The translations under genes were made by a program, and so were the position numbers. A stretch of DNA of 64,000 nt from NCBI RefSeq assembly GCF_021043395.1, contig NZ_JAJNKE010000002.1, forward strand, positions 182,056 to 246,055. The letters are read 5' to 3'. This stretch comes from Clostridium guangxiense (GTDB taxonomy: Bacteria; Bacillota; Clostridia; Clostridiales; Clostridiaceae). The notes beneath the pieces are model-generated. The model was not told the DNA's origin and did not search any database. It was given only the letters and a program-made list of their open reading frames with translations. Positions 1 through 9,207 of this stretch are shown here, piece by piece; within the stretch, counting starts at the first letter, position 1, and each line of letters opens with the position of its first letter.

Positions 1-882
1 TCCTTCGATATAAACTTTTGTACCCATTGGTATTACTCTTGGATCTACGGCAATAGTACTGTAACCGCCTGGATTTCTTACAGTCTTGCCTCCAGATGAG
101 GTGTATCCATCTATGGAATAACCTGTTGCTATCATTATATTTGAGGATTTTGGAGATAATGTCCCTAATAAGGCGATGCTTGTACTACTATTCGAAGATT
201 TACTAGCATTTGCAGCTTTGGCAGCAGCTTCTTGTCTTGCTTTGGCAGCAGCTTCTTCTGCCCTTTGTTTGTCTATTAGCTGTTTTTCTTTTTCAGTTGC
301 ACTAGCAAGAAGAGTTTTTTCTTGTTTTATGTCGCTGCTCAATTTTGATAGAGTTGCTTCATTACTAGTTTTTAAATCTTCTAGTTTTTTATTTGCATAA
401 CTTAATATTTGTTTTTGCGCAAGTATATTTTTTTTCTCTTTTTCAACATTGTTAAGAATGTTGTTATCAAAGTCCATTACACTAGTAACAGTATTTACAT
501 TTGATAAAAGGTCACTAAAACTTGTAGAAGAGAGCACTAGTTGAAGATAACTGCTTTTTCCATTCATATACATCGCACGTACTCTTTTTTTTAGCAGATC
601 CTGTTGGTTATTAAGTGCGCTTTCTGTAGTTTTTAATTGTATTTCTGAGTTTTTCATTTCGTTTGCGAGTTTATTCATATCTTTTTTATTATTATCAATC
701 TTTTTTAGTACACCATTAATTTCATTGTCTAGAGAAGTAACCTTAACCTCTATGGCCTTTTTATTATCTTGAGTTCTTTTCAGTTCATCTGAAGTACTAT
801 CTGCTGGTGAAGCAAGTACACTGGTATTCAGTGTAAACATTAAAGCTAGTACCATAACAATAGATAATGCTTTTTTATTCAA
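1..882 (-). CDS. Secreted PcsB-like coiled-coil protein with C-terminal 3D domain (3' end beyond window)
   Basis: The visible 294 residues start at a TTG preceded by a strong AAGGAGG site. They begin with a signal peptide (about residues 1-25, cleavage after SVLA). Residues about 30-210 are a long charged coiled coil of the PcsB N-terminal kind, followed by an Ala/Lys/Glu-rich stretch and a Ser-rich linker. From about residue 250 the sequence turns into a 3D domain (ATGYSIDGYTSSGG, then AVDPRVIPMGTKVY), named for its conserved aspartates and found in MltA-like and YocH/RpfB-type wall proteins. Expected role: exported peptidoglycan-binding or peptidoglycan-cleaving protein in wall remodelling. 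The gene runs off the left edge, so the last aspartates of the domain are not seen. The architecture is clear; the enzymatic activity is inferred. Confidence 0.82.
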   Translation of the reverse strand, partial: MNKKALSIVMVLALMFTLNTSVLASPADSTSDELKRTQDNKKAIEVKVTSLDNEINGVLKKIDNNKKDMNKLANEMKNSEIQLKTTESALNNQQDLLKKRVRAMYMNGKSSYLQLVLSSTSFSDLLSNVNTVTSVMDFDNNILNNVEKEKKNILAQKQILSYANKKLEDLKTSNEATLSKLSSDIKQEKTLLASATEKEKQLIDKQRAEEAAAKARQEAAAKAANASKSSNSSTSIALLGTLSPKSSNIMIATGYSIDGYTSSGGKTVRNPGGYSTIAVDPRVIPMGTKVYIEG

Positions 883-1138
883 ATGATATCCTCCTTAAAT
901 ATACTTATTATTTTTAATTAAAGTGATTTGAAATTGTATTACTTATAAATACACCCAATTAAAGAACTTTAAAGTTATATTTTGAGCTCTTGTTATGCAA
1001 AAAATATTAACAGGTCTTATTATACCATAATATATTGCCAAAGTGTTGTAAAAAATTTACAAATAAAATAAAACTAAATTGAAATTGTAAATTTGTTATT
1101 AAAGTTTTAATAAATACTATTCCTTATAAAGTATTAAA

Positions 1139-1783
1139 TTATAAGGTCAATTTAACGTTTTCAAGTTTAGAAAAAAGAAAATTGTCAATTTTAATTTTAT
1201 CTAAAAAGTTAACAGATTGTTTAAAATTATTTTTTAAAGTTAAAAGGTTATCTTTAAAATATTGAATAAGAGTAGTATTCATATAATTACAATAGGCGAA
1301 ATAGTCTTTGCGTTCTCTTGAATAGTTTTTACATAAGTAGCTTGAGTTTTCTGATAAATTGCGGCATAAATATAGATTGCATTGATGTGGTCTTAATCTA
1401 AAATCAATAGAGCAGCCTTTTGGAGTTATAAAAGAACATTTTTTGAAAAAAAGAGTTTTGTCAAAATTGCCGTATTTTGAGAATTCACCTTCAGTAGAAT
1501 TTTTTGCAAAATTACTATATGCTGTTTTATCAAAGGTACCTTTTACCTCTATAAAATAGTTATGAGTGATTACGTTTTCTTTAGTAATCAACTTAAATAA
1601 AAAATCCTTTTTAAAATTTATTATATTTTTGATATCTATAAGTGAATATTTAGGAAAGTAAAAACAGCAACCACGGTTTATGCCAAGCATATTAGTACTT
1701 TCCATACTGGTGCAATTTTTACAAGAGTTACATTTAAAAATTGGAGTATTATCTAATACCTTATAAGAAAGAATTGATTCCAT
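1139..1783 (-). CDS. Cysteine-rich protein, possible YkgJ-type metal-chelating domain
   Basis: This 214-residue protein has no signal peptide and about eleven cysteines. They sit in an N-terminal CxxCxxC group (about residues 18-24), a CC pair (about 39-40) and a C-terminal run including KGCSIDFRLRPHQC and NLYLC. The C-terminal pattern (GC followed by a basic RPxxC and a YxC) is what the YkgJ/UPF0153 zinc- or iron-chelating family shows, which suggests a bound metal or Fe-S cluster. The start is an ATG with an upstream AGGAGG-like site (aggaggc). It is monocistronic, with the 3D-protein gene downstream on the same strand. Function unknown; the family link is by motif only. Confidence 0.6.
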   Translation of the reverse strand: MESILSYKVLDNTPIFKCNSCKNCTSMESTNMLGINRGCCFYFPKYSLIDIKNIINFKKDFLFKLITKENVITHNYFIEVKGTFDKTAYSNFAKNSTEGEFSKYGNFDKTLFFKKCSFITPKGCSIDFRLRPHQCNLYLCRNLSENSSYLCKNYSRERKDYFAYCNYMNTTLIQYFKDNLLTLKNNFKQSVNFLDKIKIDNFLFSKLENVKLTL

Positions 1784-1936
1784 AAAAAGCCTCCTATGTA
1801 AAATTTAATACAAGTATATATTAGCACTTTTGCTTGAATAGTTAAAATTTTATTTATGACATTTGTCATGGTGATAATATTCTTCATGTAACTGTAGTAT
1901 TTGGGGAAAATGATTTATTATAGAAACATAGAAAAA

Positions 1937-2124
1937 CAGAGTACAAAGTACAGAGTACAATGAAGGATGATTTATCTTCCTTACGTCAGATAAATCTTTG
2001 AATTAAAAAGCTTCAGCGAAGCTAAAATATATAGGTTTGAGCGATAGCCCATTAAGTTAAAAATTTTCTGCATTAGCAGAAAATTATCCTTCACTGTTCT
2101 CTGTACTTTGTCAACTGTACTCTG
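1937..2124. repeat. Heptamer-arm inverted repeat, copy A
   Basis: The left arm is built from 7-bp units of the form CAGAGTA/CAAAGTA and ends in TGAAGGATGATTT; the right arm is its imperfect reverse complement, ending in TGTACTCTG. Between the arms are smaller hairpins (TTTATCTTCC...AGATAAA and TTTTCTGC...GCAGAAAA). The right arm ends only a few bases before the ribosome site of the ABC operon at 2143, so it lies in that operon's leader or promoter. Confidence 0.75.
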
Positions 2125-2142
2125 AAAGAAGGGGTGATAAGG

Positions 2143-3075
2143 TTGTTATTAGAAGTAAAAAATTTAGTTAAGCGTTATAAGGATTTTTTAGCTGTTGATA
2201 ATTTAAATATAGAAATTGAAGAGGGAGAAATTTTAGGATTTTTAGGGCCTAATGGAGCAGGAAAAACTACAACAATAAGTGCAATTACAGGCATGAGTAA
2301 ACTTGATAGTGGAGAAATTAAGATATTTGGACTTGATATGAAGACTCATGAAAAAGAAATTAAAAAGCAAATAGGTGTTGTACCTCAAGATATTGCAGTA
2401 TATGAGGATTTAACTGCCTATGAGAACCTTGATTACTTTGGAAGACTTTATGGATTGAAAGGTGTTGAACTTAAGGATAGAATTCATGAGGCTTTGGAAT
2501 TTGTAGATCTTGTAGATAAGGAAAAAGATTATCCTAAAAGTTTTTCCGGTGGAATGAAGAGAAGACTTAATATAGCTTGTGCTATAGTTCACAGACCAAA
2601 GCTTATAATAATGGATGAGCCTACTGTTGGAATTGATCCTCAGTCAAGAAATTATATATTAAATTCTATAAGAAAACTAAATGAAATGGGATCGACTATA
2701 ATATATACTTCACATTACATGGAAGAGGTAGAGGAGCTGTGTACGAGAATTTTAATAATTGATCATGGAAGAATCATAGCTAAGGGAACTAAGGATGAAT
2801 TAAAATCACTTGCAGCAGTTAATGAAAAAATAGATTTAGAATTGTCGGGGGTGAATTACACTATCATAGAGAAAATAAAGAAGATGGACGATGTGATAGA
2901 CTGTATTTTAAATGGCAATAAGCTTAATATTATAGCTAAAAAAAATAGCAAAATATTAGGAAGAATACTGGAAATAATTTTGCAAAACAATGTTGAAATT
3001 TTATCTTTAAATGTTGAAAAGCCTACTCTTGAAAGTGTATTTTTAACACTTACAGGCAGAACACTTAGGGATTAG
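2143..3075 (+). CDS. ABC-2 type transporter, ATP-binding protein
   Basis: This is the cytoplasmic ATPase of an ABC exporter, 310 residues from the TTG at 2143. That start is preferred over the GTG nine bases upstream because the AAGGGGTGAT site fits it with normal spacing. Visible motifs are Walker A GPNGAGKTT, a Q-loop (VVPQD), signature SGGMKRR, Walker B LIIMDEP and the H-loop (YTSH), followed by a C-terminal regulatory extension typical of the drug/antibiotic (DrrA/CcmA-like) subgroup. Two permease genes follow closely, then a histidine kinase and response regulator, so the five genes look like one operon. The substrate is unknown; a peptide antibiotic or lipid-like compound would fit the class. 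Confidence 0.93.
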   Translation: MLLEVKNLVKRYKDFLAVDNLNIEIEEGEILGFLGPNGAGKTTTISAITGMSKLDSGEIKIFGLDMKTHEKEIKKQIGVVPQDIAVYEDLTAYENLDYFGRLYGLKGVELKDRIHEALEFVDLVDKEKDYPKSFSGGMKRRLNIACAIVHRPKLIIMDEPTVGIDPQSRNYILNSIRKLNEMGSTIIYTSHYMEEVEELCTRILIIDHGRIIAKGTKDELKSLAAVNEKIDLELSGVNYTIIEKIKKMDDVIDCILNGNKLNIIAKKNSKILGRILEIILQNNVEILSLNVEKPTLESVFLTLTGRTLRD

Positions 3076-3087
3076 GAGGAGATTTAA

Positions 3088-3876
3088 TTGGAGAGTATAC
3101 TTGTTACAGCTCGTTACACTATAATTAAATGTATAAGAAATCCACTAGCTGTAATTGCCTTTATTGCAGCACCTCTGTTAGTTACGTATATGGTAACAGG
3201 TTCTATGGATAATAATTTAAGCGTAAATTTAACTAAATCACAGGTAGAAGAAAGCAAGGTTAACCTTCAAAATAATATAATAAATCCTAATGAAACAGCT
3301 GTGTCAACTAATGACAAAGCTGCTATGGCGTCAATAATTTTATTTATTTTTTATGGAGCTGTTTTGAGCACTAATTTGATAATTCATGATTTAAAAAATG
3401 GAATTACTGATAGATTAAAGTCAATGCCCACAACAAGGATAAATATTTTACTTGGAAAGTCCTTAGGTAATATGGGGGGCATGGGAATATTTGCATTTAT
3501 GTTAATAGTTATAACTACTTACTTCTTTAATATTAACTGGGGAGAAAATAAATTGAATATTTTTGTAGCAATGGTACTATTTTTAATAATTGAAAACAGT
3601 TTTGGAATTATTATTACTGGACTTTCAAAAAACATATATATATGTGCACTTGTCGCCTTTGCGGTAAACTTCTTTATGGTTGGGCCAGTATATGTAGGGG
3701 CTTTTTCACCAATTAAGATAAGTGGCATTATAAAAATTGCGGATACACTGTCTTTTCATAGCTATGTTGTAAAAGCAATAACGGAGGGTTCAGGAGAAGC
3801 ACTTATAGTATTATGTGCATCAGCAGTTATAATGTTCTTTATATCTTTATTTGTAGGTAAGAAGGTGATATCATGA
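3088..3876 (+). CDS. ABC-2 type transporter permease (first of two)
   Basis: A 262-residue membrane protein starting at TTG 3088 behind AGGAGGA. It has the ABC-2 layout: one N-terminal membrane helix, an extracytoplasmic loop rich in Asn and Lys (about residues 45-75), then five hydrophobic segments. It is shorter than the second permease and probably pairs with it as a heterodimer over the ATPase at 2143. Its last codons overlap the next start by 4 bases (ATGA), which indicates translational coupling. Confidence 0.88.
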   Translation: MESILVTARYTIIKCIRNPLAVIAFIAAPLLVTYMVTGSMDNNLSVNLTKSQVEESKVNLQNNIINPNETAVSTNDKAAMASIILFIFYGAVLSTNLIIHDLKNGITDRLKSMPTTRINILLGKSLGNMGGMGIFAFMLIVITTYFFNINWGENKLNIFVAMVLFLIIENSFGIIITGLSKNIYICALVAFAVNFFMVGPVYVGAFSPIKISGIIKIADTLSFHSYVVKAITEGSGEALIVLCASAVIMFFISLFVGKKVIS

Positions 3877-4961
3877 TTATATTTATTAATAGTTTAAAAA
3901 GGCTGCTCAAAAGTAAAGTTCAAATTGCAGTGCTTTTAATAATACCATTTATTCCGATTATACCTATAGCATTAAACACAAGTGGTAATGTGGAAAAATT
4001 CAATGTCGGAATAGTTGATAATGATAGTACTAGATTTTCAAAGGTTTTTACTCAGAATATGAAAGCAAATCTTAATATTACTAAAATAACTCAAAGTGAT
4101 ATTAAAAATGATTTGAATAATTCGAAGTTAGATTATGTACTTGTTATACCACGTAATTATACTTATGCTATAATAAATTTAAAAAATAAAAAAATTATTG
4201 GGTACGAAAAGAAAAATTCTGATTGCTCAGGAGTAGTCGGTGAAATAATTAATAGCTTCATTTATCCAGCTAAAAGTATTGCAAGAAAGTCGTTTGGCAA
4301 TAACATGGCATTTTATGAAGGTATTAAAAAAATACCAAAGACTAATTTAATGGATAAAGTTTCTAGGGGCACTAGCGGTAAATTAGTAGTGTGGGGCATG
4401 GTAATTCAGTTTGTTATGTTTTCTTCCATATTTGCATCAACGATCATATTATCAGATAAAAAGAATAAAACGTTTTATAGATCATTAAATGCACCTATAT
4501 CTTTAAAGAATTATATGCTTCAAACAACACTTAGCTTTATGGTTATTTCTATAGTTCAAATACTTGTTTTAACTTTGGTGATTGTAAATGGTTTTGGAGT
4601 TTATCCGGGTAAATCTATATTTAATATGTTAGGAATATTGATATTAATATCACTTGTTAGTGTGTCTTTTGGAATTGCAGTAAGTAGTATAAGCAAGGAT
4701 GTAACAAAGGCAATGGTATCAGGAGTAGGAATTGTAACAGTAATGACTATGCTTGGTGGGTGCTGGGGAATGTCACCTTCAAGTGGTGTGATTAAAAATA
4801 TTTCAAAGGTATTGCCAACAACTTGGGCAATGGAAGCTGTTAAAAAAATAGTGAACAATGACAATTTTACTTCTATAGGTAAGGAAGCAGTAATACTTTT
4901 AGCATTTACAGCAGTGTTCTTTTTGCTTGGAACTTGGAGAAAAAGTGAAGCGTTAGAATAG
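3873..4961 (+). CDS. ABC-2 type transporter permease (second of two)
   Basis: A 362-residue permease with one N-terminal helix, a large extracytoplasmic domain (about residues 35-160, including NVGIVDNDSTRFS typical of YhgE/ABC-2 proteins) and five or six C-terminal membrane helices. It overlaps the preceding permease by 4 bases and is followed after 8 bases by the histidine kinase gene. The arrangement ATPase-permease-permease-kinase-regulator resembles Bacillus YvfR/YvfS with YvfT/YvfU, where the kinase responds to the transporter's substrate or to envelope stress; that parallel is inference from gene order. Confidence 0.9.
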   Translation: MIIFINSLKRLLKSKVQIAVLLIIPFIPIIPIALNTSGNVEKFNVGIVDNDSTRFSKVFTQNMKANLNITKITQSDIKNDLNNSKLDYVLVIPRNYTYAIINLKNKKIIGYEKKNSDCSGVVGEIINSFIYPAKSIARKSFGNNMAFYEGIKKIPKTNLMDKVSRGTSGKLVVWGMVIQFVMFSSIFASTIILSDKKNKTFYRSLNAPISLKNYMLQTTLSFMVISIVQILVLTLVIVNGFGVYPGKSIFNMLGILILISLVSVSFGIAVSSISKDVTKAMVSGVGIVTVMTMLGGCWGMSPSSGVIKNISKVLPTTWAMEAVKKIVNNDNFTSIGKEAVILLAFTAVFFLLGTWRKSEALE

Positions 4962-4969
4962 GGGATAGG

Positions 4970-6076
4970 ATGAAACGTGTAAATTGTATATTAAAATTAC
5001 TTTTTTTAATGTATGTATTTTATGATATGGTATGTTATAGCAAGGTGCATTTTGAAGAAATTCTTATACTCCTTGTTATTATAGGAATAAATATATATAA
5101 GGAAAAATATAACAATTCTATATATACAGCTGCAGCAAGTTTTATAGGAATTTGCATAGGAGTTTATGTAAATAAAAATTTTGCAATGTTTCTTCCTGTA
5201 GCTGCATTTGATTTTATTGTTGTAAAGAATTTAATTGAAGTTTCTTGTGTATGCTTAGTAGAAATATACTTTCTTTATCTAGGGCAAAATATAGAAAAGG
5301 TTATTTTTTTAACCTGTGTGTGCTCACTGTTTGGTTATGTAATTAGAGAAGCTGAAAAAAAGGAAATTAATCTAAAAACATCATTAGATGAGGAAAGAAA
5401 GCTTAGATATGAACTTGAAGGTGTTAAAGCTAAACTATTAAACTCATCAAGAGAGGCAGCGCATCTTGCGGAAGTAAGCGAGAGAAATAGAATTGCAAGA
5501 GAAATACATGATAGTGTTGGTCATAAAACAGCAGGAGTGCTTATAGAACTTCAAGCTGCATATAAATTAGTAGATAAAAATTTGCCTAAAGCAAAGGAAG
5601 TGCTTGAAAGATCTATAGAAGCACTTTCAGAAACTGTAATTATTATAAGAGATACGGTTCATAATATTAAACCAAATGAAAAGCTTGGAATCGAATACAT
5701 AAAAAATATAATTCATAATTTTAGTTTTTGTCCTGTTGAGCTTAAGTTTACTGGAGACTTTAATAAGCTAAATCCTAGTTATATGGAAATAATAGGAGCA
5801 AATATAAAAGAGGCTTTAACTAATGCTGCTAAATATTCAAAAGCTTCAAAGGTTTATATTTCAATTGATATAAATGAGGTATATTTTAGATTGTATATTA
5901 AAAACAATGGTGTAAGCTGCAGTAATATAAAAGAAGGACTTGGATTAAGTGGAATGCGTGAAAGAGTAAACAATGTTGGTGGGAGTATTTCTATAGATTC
6001 TCGTGATGGTTTTATTATAGTTTGTGTTATTCCCTTTAGTGGAGGTGAAATATTTGAAGGTTCTAATAGTAGATGA
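4970..6076 (+). CDS. Sensor histidine kinase, NarL/DesK (HisKA_3) type
   Basis: A 368-residue membrane kinase. About four hydrophobic segments fill residues 5-125, without a separate sensor domain, followed by a short coiled coil and the dimerisation helix with the phospho-acceptor motif REIHDSVGH (His near residue 180). A HATPase domain follows, with the N-box around NIKEALTNAAKYSKA and a G-box GLGLSGMRERV. HisKA_3 kinases pair with LuxR-type response regulators, and exactly such a gene overlaps its 3' end. Being in the ABC operon, it most likely senses transporter state or its ligand within the membrane. Confidence 0.94.
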   Translation: MKRVNCILKLLFLMYVFYDMVCYSKVHFEEILILLVIIGINIYKEKYNNSIYTAAASFIGICIGVYVNKNFAMFLPVAAFDFIVVKNLIEVSCVCLVEIYFLYLGQNIEKVIFLTCVCSLFGYVIREAEKKEINLKTSLDEERKLRYELEGVKAKLLNSSREAAHLAEVSERNRIAREIHDSVGHKTAGVLIELQAAYKLVDKNLPKAKEVLERSIEALSETVIIIRDTVHNIKPNEKLGIEYIKNIIHNFSFCPVELKFTGDFNKLNPSYMEIIGANIKEALTNAAKYSKASKVYISIDINEVYFRLYIKNNGVSCSNIKEGLGLSGMRERVNNVGGSISIDSRDGFIIVCVIPFSGGEIFEGSNSR

Positions 6077-6677
6077 TGATGAACTTGTATGTGATGGATT
6101 AAAATTACTTTTAGATATGGAAGATGATTTTGAGGTTACTGGCATAGCTCATAATGGAATGGAGGCTTTTGCTCTTTGTGAAAAGCTTATGCCGGATATT
6201 GTACTTATGGACATAAGGATGCCTGATATAGATGGTGTTATTGGTACAAAGATGATTAAAGAAAAATTTAATCAAGTTAAAATAGTTATACTTACAACCT
6301 TCAAGGATGATGAGTATATAAAGGAAGCAATGAAATCTGGTGCAGAAGGTTATATACTAAAAAATCAGAAAGCTGATACTATAATTGAAAGTTTAAGAAC
6401 TGTTTCAAAGGGGAACTTTGTATTCCAAAAGGAAGTTGCAAACTCTATATCTTCAATGATTAGAGAAGGACATAAAGTGGATATGTTAAAGTTTAATTTA
6501 TCACAGAGAGAAATGGAAGTTATGAAACTTGTGGCAGATGGACTTTCAAATAAAGAAATAGGGGACAAATTATTTATAAGTGATGGAACTGTGAGAAATT
6601 ATGTTACTACAATTCTGGAAAAATTAAATTTGAGAGATAGGACACAGCTGGCAATATTTTATTTGAAAAATTTTTAA
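6054..6677 (+). CDS. Response regulator, NarL/LuxR family
   Basis: A 207-residue two-domain regulator: an N-terminal receiver with acidic pocket VDDDE, phospho-acceptor Asp near residue 52 (VLMDIRMPD) and the Lys of LKNQK, then a C-terminal LuxR-type helix-turn-helix (LSQREMEVMKLVADGLSNKEI). I place the start at TTG 6054 because GGAGGTGAAA lies just upstream; an in-frame start at 6024 has no ribosome site. The gene overlaps the kinase by 23 bases. Likely target: its own ABC operon promoter, near repeat copy A. The next gene converges after only 9 bases, with no hairpin between. Confidence 0.93.
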   Translation: MKVLIVDDDELVCDGLKLLLDMEDDFEVTGIAHNGMEAFALCEKLMPDIVLMDIRMPDIDGVIGTKMIKEKFNQVKIVILTTFKDDEYIKEAMKSGAEGYILKNQKADTIIESLRTVSKGNFVFQKEVANSISSMIREGHKVDMLKFNLSQREMEVMKLVADGLSNKEIGDKLFISDGTVRNYVTTILEKLNLRDRTQLAIFYLKNF

Positions 6678-6686
6678 GTATGTTTT

Positions 6687-7448
6687 TTAATAAGTAGCGT
6701 TATCCCTAAAAAATGTCATCAATAGCTCAAGGTATTTATCTGAATGAACTAAACTGATTTCACCATGCGCACTATTTTTAATGATTTTTAAGGTGCTACC
6801 GTTAATGGTGTCATTAAGTAGTTTAGCAGATTTTTTCATGACAGGTAATTCTTTTTCACCTACTAATATTAATGTTTTTGCTTTTGTATTGCATAAAGTA
6901 CTAGGTATTGAATATTCTTGATTGCTTTTTATAAAGTTTATTAGGGTTGTTTTTGTTATTTTTATAGTATCTTCATAGTAGTTTTCGAATAATGCCTCGG
7001 GCAGCTTTAACTGCTTGGCTTGAAGTTTTGCAAACCACTTTTTTTTGATTAATCCATAGGTTAAGCTTAATGCTAGTGCAGTTAATTTAACTGAAATTTT
7101 ACTGCTAGGACAAACTAAAGCACTTTCAATAATTGCATTTTCTGTGATATCACATTCCTTAGATAGTATTTCCACGAGTATTTGAGCACCAAGAGAAAGT
7201 CCGCAGATAGCAAAAACTTTTCCATTACAGTTTTCTTTTATATAATTAATAACATTTTCTGCTGAGTTTTGTATGGTTATAAAACTATTATGTCCATCTT
7301 CACCATGTCCATCAATAACAGGTGCAACAACAAAATAATCCTTTTGCAGCACTTCAATTTGAATTTTCCATGTCCACCAAGATAGCCCACCACCGTGAAG
7401 AAAAATGATAGCTTTGTTATTTTTATTTCCAAATTCTTTAAATATCAT
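6687..7448 (-). CDS. Alpha/beta hydrolase
   Basis: A 253-residue cytoplasmic alpha/beta-fold hydrolase. The oxyanion motif FLHGGGLSWWTW lies near residue 18, the nucleophile elbow is CGLSLGAQ (Ser near residue 95), and the late HGE motif (SAHGEISLVH) supplies the catalytic His. There is a lid-like helical insert after the elbow. It is 17 bp downstream of a TetR-type regulator on the same strand and is probably co-transcribed and controlled by it. The substrate cannot be told; esterase or lipase-like activity is the family expectation. Confidence 0.85.
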   Translation of the reverse strand: MIFKEFGNKNNKAIIFLHGGGLSWWTWKIQIEVLQKDYFVVAPVIDGHGEDGHNSFITIQNSAENVINYIKENCNGKVFAICGLSLGAQILVEILSKECDITENAIIESALVCPSSKISVKLTALALSLTYGLIKKKWFAKLQAKQLKLPEALFENYYEDTIKITKTTLINFIKSNQEYSIPSTLCNTKAKTLILVGEKELPVMKKSAKLLNDTINGSTLKIIKNSAHGEISLVHSDKYLELLMTFFRDNATY

Positions 7449-7465
7449 ATTTATTCTCCTTAAGG

Positions 7466-8092
7466 TTATTTATAAAAAACTTTCTTTAAAATTTCAATGT
7501 ATTCTTTTAATTCATCTACCCTTTTATCTAGTGAGCTTAGTCCCTTATCCTCGCTTTTATTAAAATTATTTGTATATTTTTCAGATAGGCCCTTTAAGAC
7601 CATTAATATTAGTTCAAGTGATTTTTGTTTATCTACATCATCTCTAAATTTTGACATATCGAGTCCATCAAAAGTTAAAAATAAACCTTTAGAATAAAGT
7701 TTTTCATAACGCTTTTTAATATCATCTTTTAATTCATCTGGAACATTTGTATATGAGATAAAGAAAAATTTGTACACATCAGGATTTTTACATGAAACCT
7801 TTAGTTTAAGTTCAGACCAATCGAGAACTCTTTTAAAAAAGTCAGGGTCATTTACTTTCATTTCTTTTATCATATAATTTAAATAATAGTCAGTTATATA
7901 ATCTAAAACATATAGAAATAAACCTTTTTTATTGCCGAAGTAATTGAATAAGGTTCCTTTAGATATGTCGGCTTTTTTTACTATAGTGTTTGTTGAGGCA
8001 ATGGTATATCCATTTTCAGCAAATTCTTTAACGCATATATCAATAATTTTTTTCTTCTTTTTTTCTGGTAACCTTTCAAAAACTTCGTACAA
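7466..8092 (-). CDS. TetR/AcrR family transcriptional regulator
   Basis: A 208-residue regulator with an N-terminal TetR helix-turn-helix (about residues 8-55: IIDICVKEFAENGY, STNTIVKKADISKGTLFNYFGNK) and a ligand-binding C-terminal domain with no recognised subtype. The start is set at TTG 8092, spaced normally from GAGGGGTGG; a longer version from TTG 8110 would begin before that site. It heads a two-gene unit with the hydrolase. The twin TGACCA/TGGTCA operators at 10.1 kb have a form TetR proteins bind, so this protein is a candidate for them, but nothing in the sequence proves it. Confidence 0.9.
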   Translation of the reverse strand: MYEVFERLPEKKKKKIIDICVKEFAENGYTIASTNTIVKKADISKGTLFNYFGNKKGLFLYVLDYITDYYLNYMIKEMKVNDPDFFKRVLDWSELKLKVSCKNPDVYKFFFISYTNVPDELKDDIKKRYEKLYSKGLFLTFDGLDMSKFRDDVDKQKSLELILMVLKGLSEKYTNNFNKSEDKGLSSLDKRVDELKEYIEILKKVFYK

Positions 8093-8160
8093 AATTATTC
8101 CACCCCTCAAGCTATTATTAAGTTAATCTTTGTATATATGTAATTATTGAATAAATAAAT

Positions 8161-8386
8161 ATTGCGAACCAACTAGAAACAGTGACAAGTGGCAGGTGAC
8201 AAGTGACAAGTTTAGGATGATTTTCTTCCGTTCGCTCGCATACTCACTCGCTACCGAAAATCGTACAATTTATTCTTGCATTTTCCCTCGGGAAAATGAA
8301 GTGAAAAAAATTAAGTTATAAAGTTTTTCGTAATAAAATGGAGAAAAACTTACCTTAACTTGTCACTTGGTTTTGGTTCGCAACAT
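8161..8386. repeat. Heptamer-arm inverted repeat, copy B (GCGAACCA termini)
   Basis: The outer ends are inverted (ATTGCGAACCAA and TTGGTTCGCAA). Inside the left end are heptamer units GTGACAA/GTGGCAG/GTGACAA; the right arm has only a short counterpart (ACTTGTCACTTGG). The core holds hairpins around TTTTCCCTCGGGAAAA. The heptamer sequence differs from copies A, E and H but the plan is the same. It fills the space between the TetR gene and the ABC permease gene, which otherwise holds nothing I recognise. Confidence 0.75.
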
Positions 8387-8407
8387 TTATACATTACAAA
8401 AATTCAT

Positions 8408-9205
8408 CTACTGAATGTCTTTATGATTGTAGATGATATAAGAAGCAGCAACCGCTATTATATTCACGCATACAAGTATTATAACATATTCAGTTTTTAT
8501 ATAGCCATTGGCTATTATATCTGTAGCATCAACGTATTTAAAGGGTGTAAAGTATTTAAGAAAATCAGCTTTATCGGATAAGCCTGCAAGTATATGCATA
8601 AAATACATTCCAAGTACAAACCATAAACTTAACGAAACTGAGGATTTTTGGCTTTTAACAATTAGAGATATAAGAATTCCAATGTTAGCAAAAGTTATTT
8701 CAGCTATAAAGTAACCAACATGAATTAGAAAAAGGGTTTTAACTGAATAATTTGATGTTTTTACGCTTTCAAAGGAAAAATAGGTTACTGCAAATAAAAT
8801 TACATTTAAAAGAAAGATATATATAGTATAGCAGCATATTTTTGAAGTAATAATTGATGTTCTTGTTATAGGCTTTGCCTGAAGAAATTCCATAGTTTTT
8901 TCATTAAATTCTTTTGCAAACATATTGCAGCCAAGTATCATTGCATAGATTCCAACACTTAATATTATTAATAAGCCAGCTTTGGAACTGTAATATCCAA
9001 ATATACTTGTTATACTTAAGGTATCTAGATTAAATGCTTTTAGCATGGATGGAGGAAATTGTTTCATAAATTGCTCTAAGGAGGCGCTGCTTTTGGCTAC
9101 AGAGGTAAACATAGACATTGTAAGGATAACTAATAAGCTTAGAGTAAGTGACCAAATTAAAAAGCCTATAAGGTTTTTTCTAAGTTCTCTTTTAAATAAA
9201 TTCAT
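8408..9205 (-). CDS. ABC-2 type transporter permease
   Basis: A 265-residue permease with six predicted membrane helices, in the ABC-2 group with EFNEKTMEFLQAKPITR after the second helix, a sequence style seen in Clostridium and Bacillus bacitracin/lantibiotic-type export permeases. The start is an ATG behind AGGAGGATAA. It follows its ATPase gene after 2 bases and must form one transporter with it. The substrate is unknown. Confidence 0.9.
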   Translation of the reverse strand: MNLFKRELRKNLIGFLIWSLTLSLLVILTMSMFTSVAKSSASLEQFMKQFPPSMLKAFNLDTLSITSIFGYYSSKAGLLIILSVGIYAMILGCNMFAKEFNEKTMEFLQAKPITRTSIITSKICCYTIYIFLLNVILFAVTYFSFESVKTSNYSVKTLFLIHVGYFIAEITFANIGILISLIVKSQKSSVSLSLWFVLGMYFMHILAGLSDKADFLKYFTPFKYVDATDIIANGYIKTEYVIILVCVNIIAVAASYIIYNHKDIQ

Positions 9206-9207
9206 AA

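Noticed and set aside
176-400. Plus-strand open frame of 74 codons
   Set aside because: It is antisense to the coiled-coil and Ala-rich part of the 3D-domain gene; no ribosome site and composition typical of a shadow.
8360-8581. Plus-strand open frame in repeat copy B and the ABC permease gene
   Set aside because: It starts in the repeat and continues antisense to the permease; no ribosome site.
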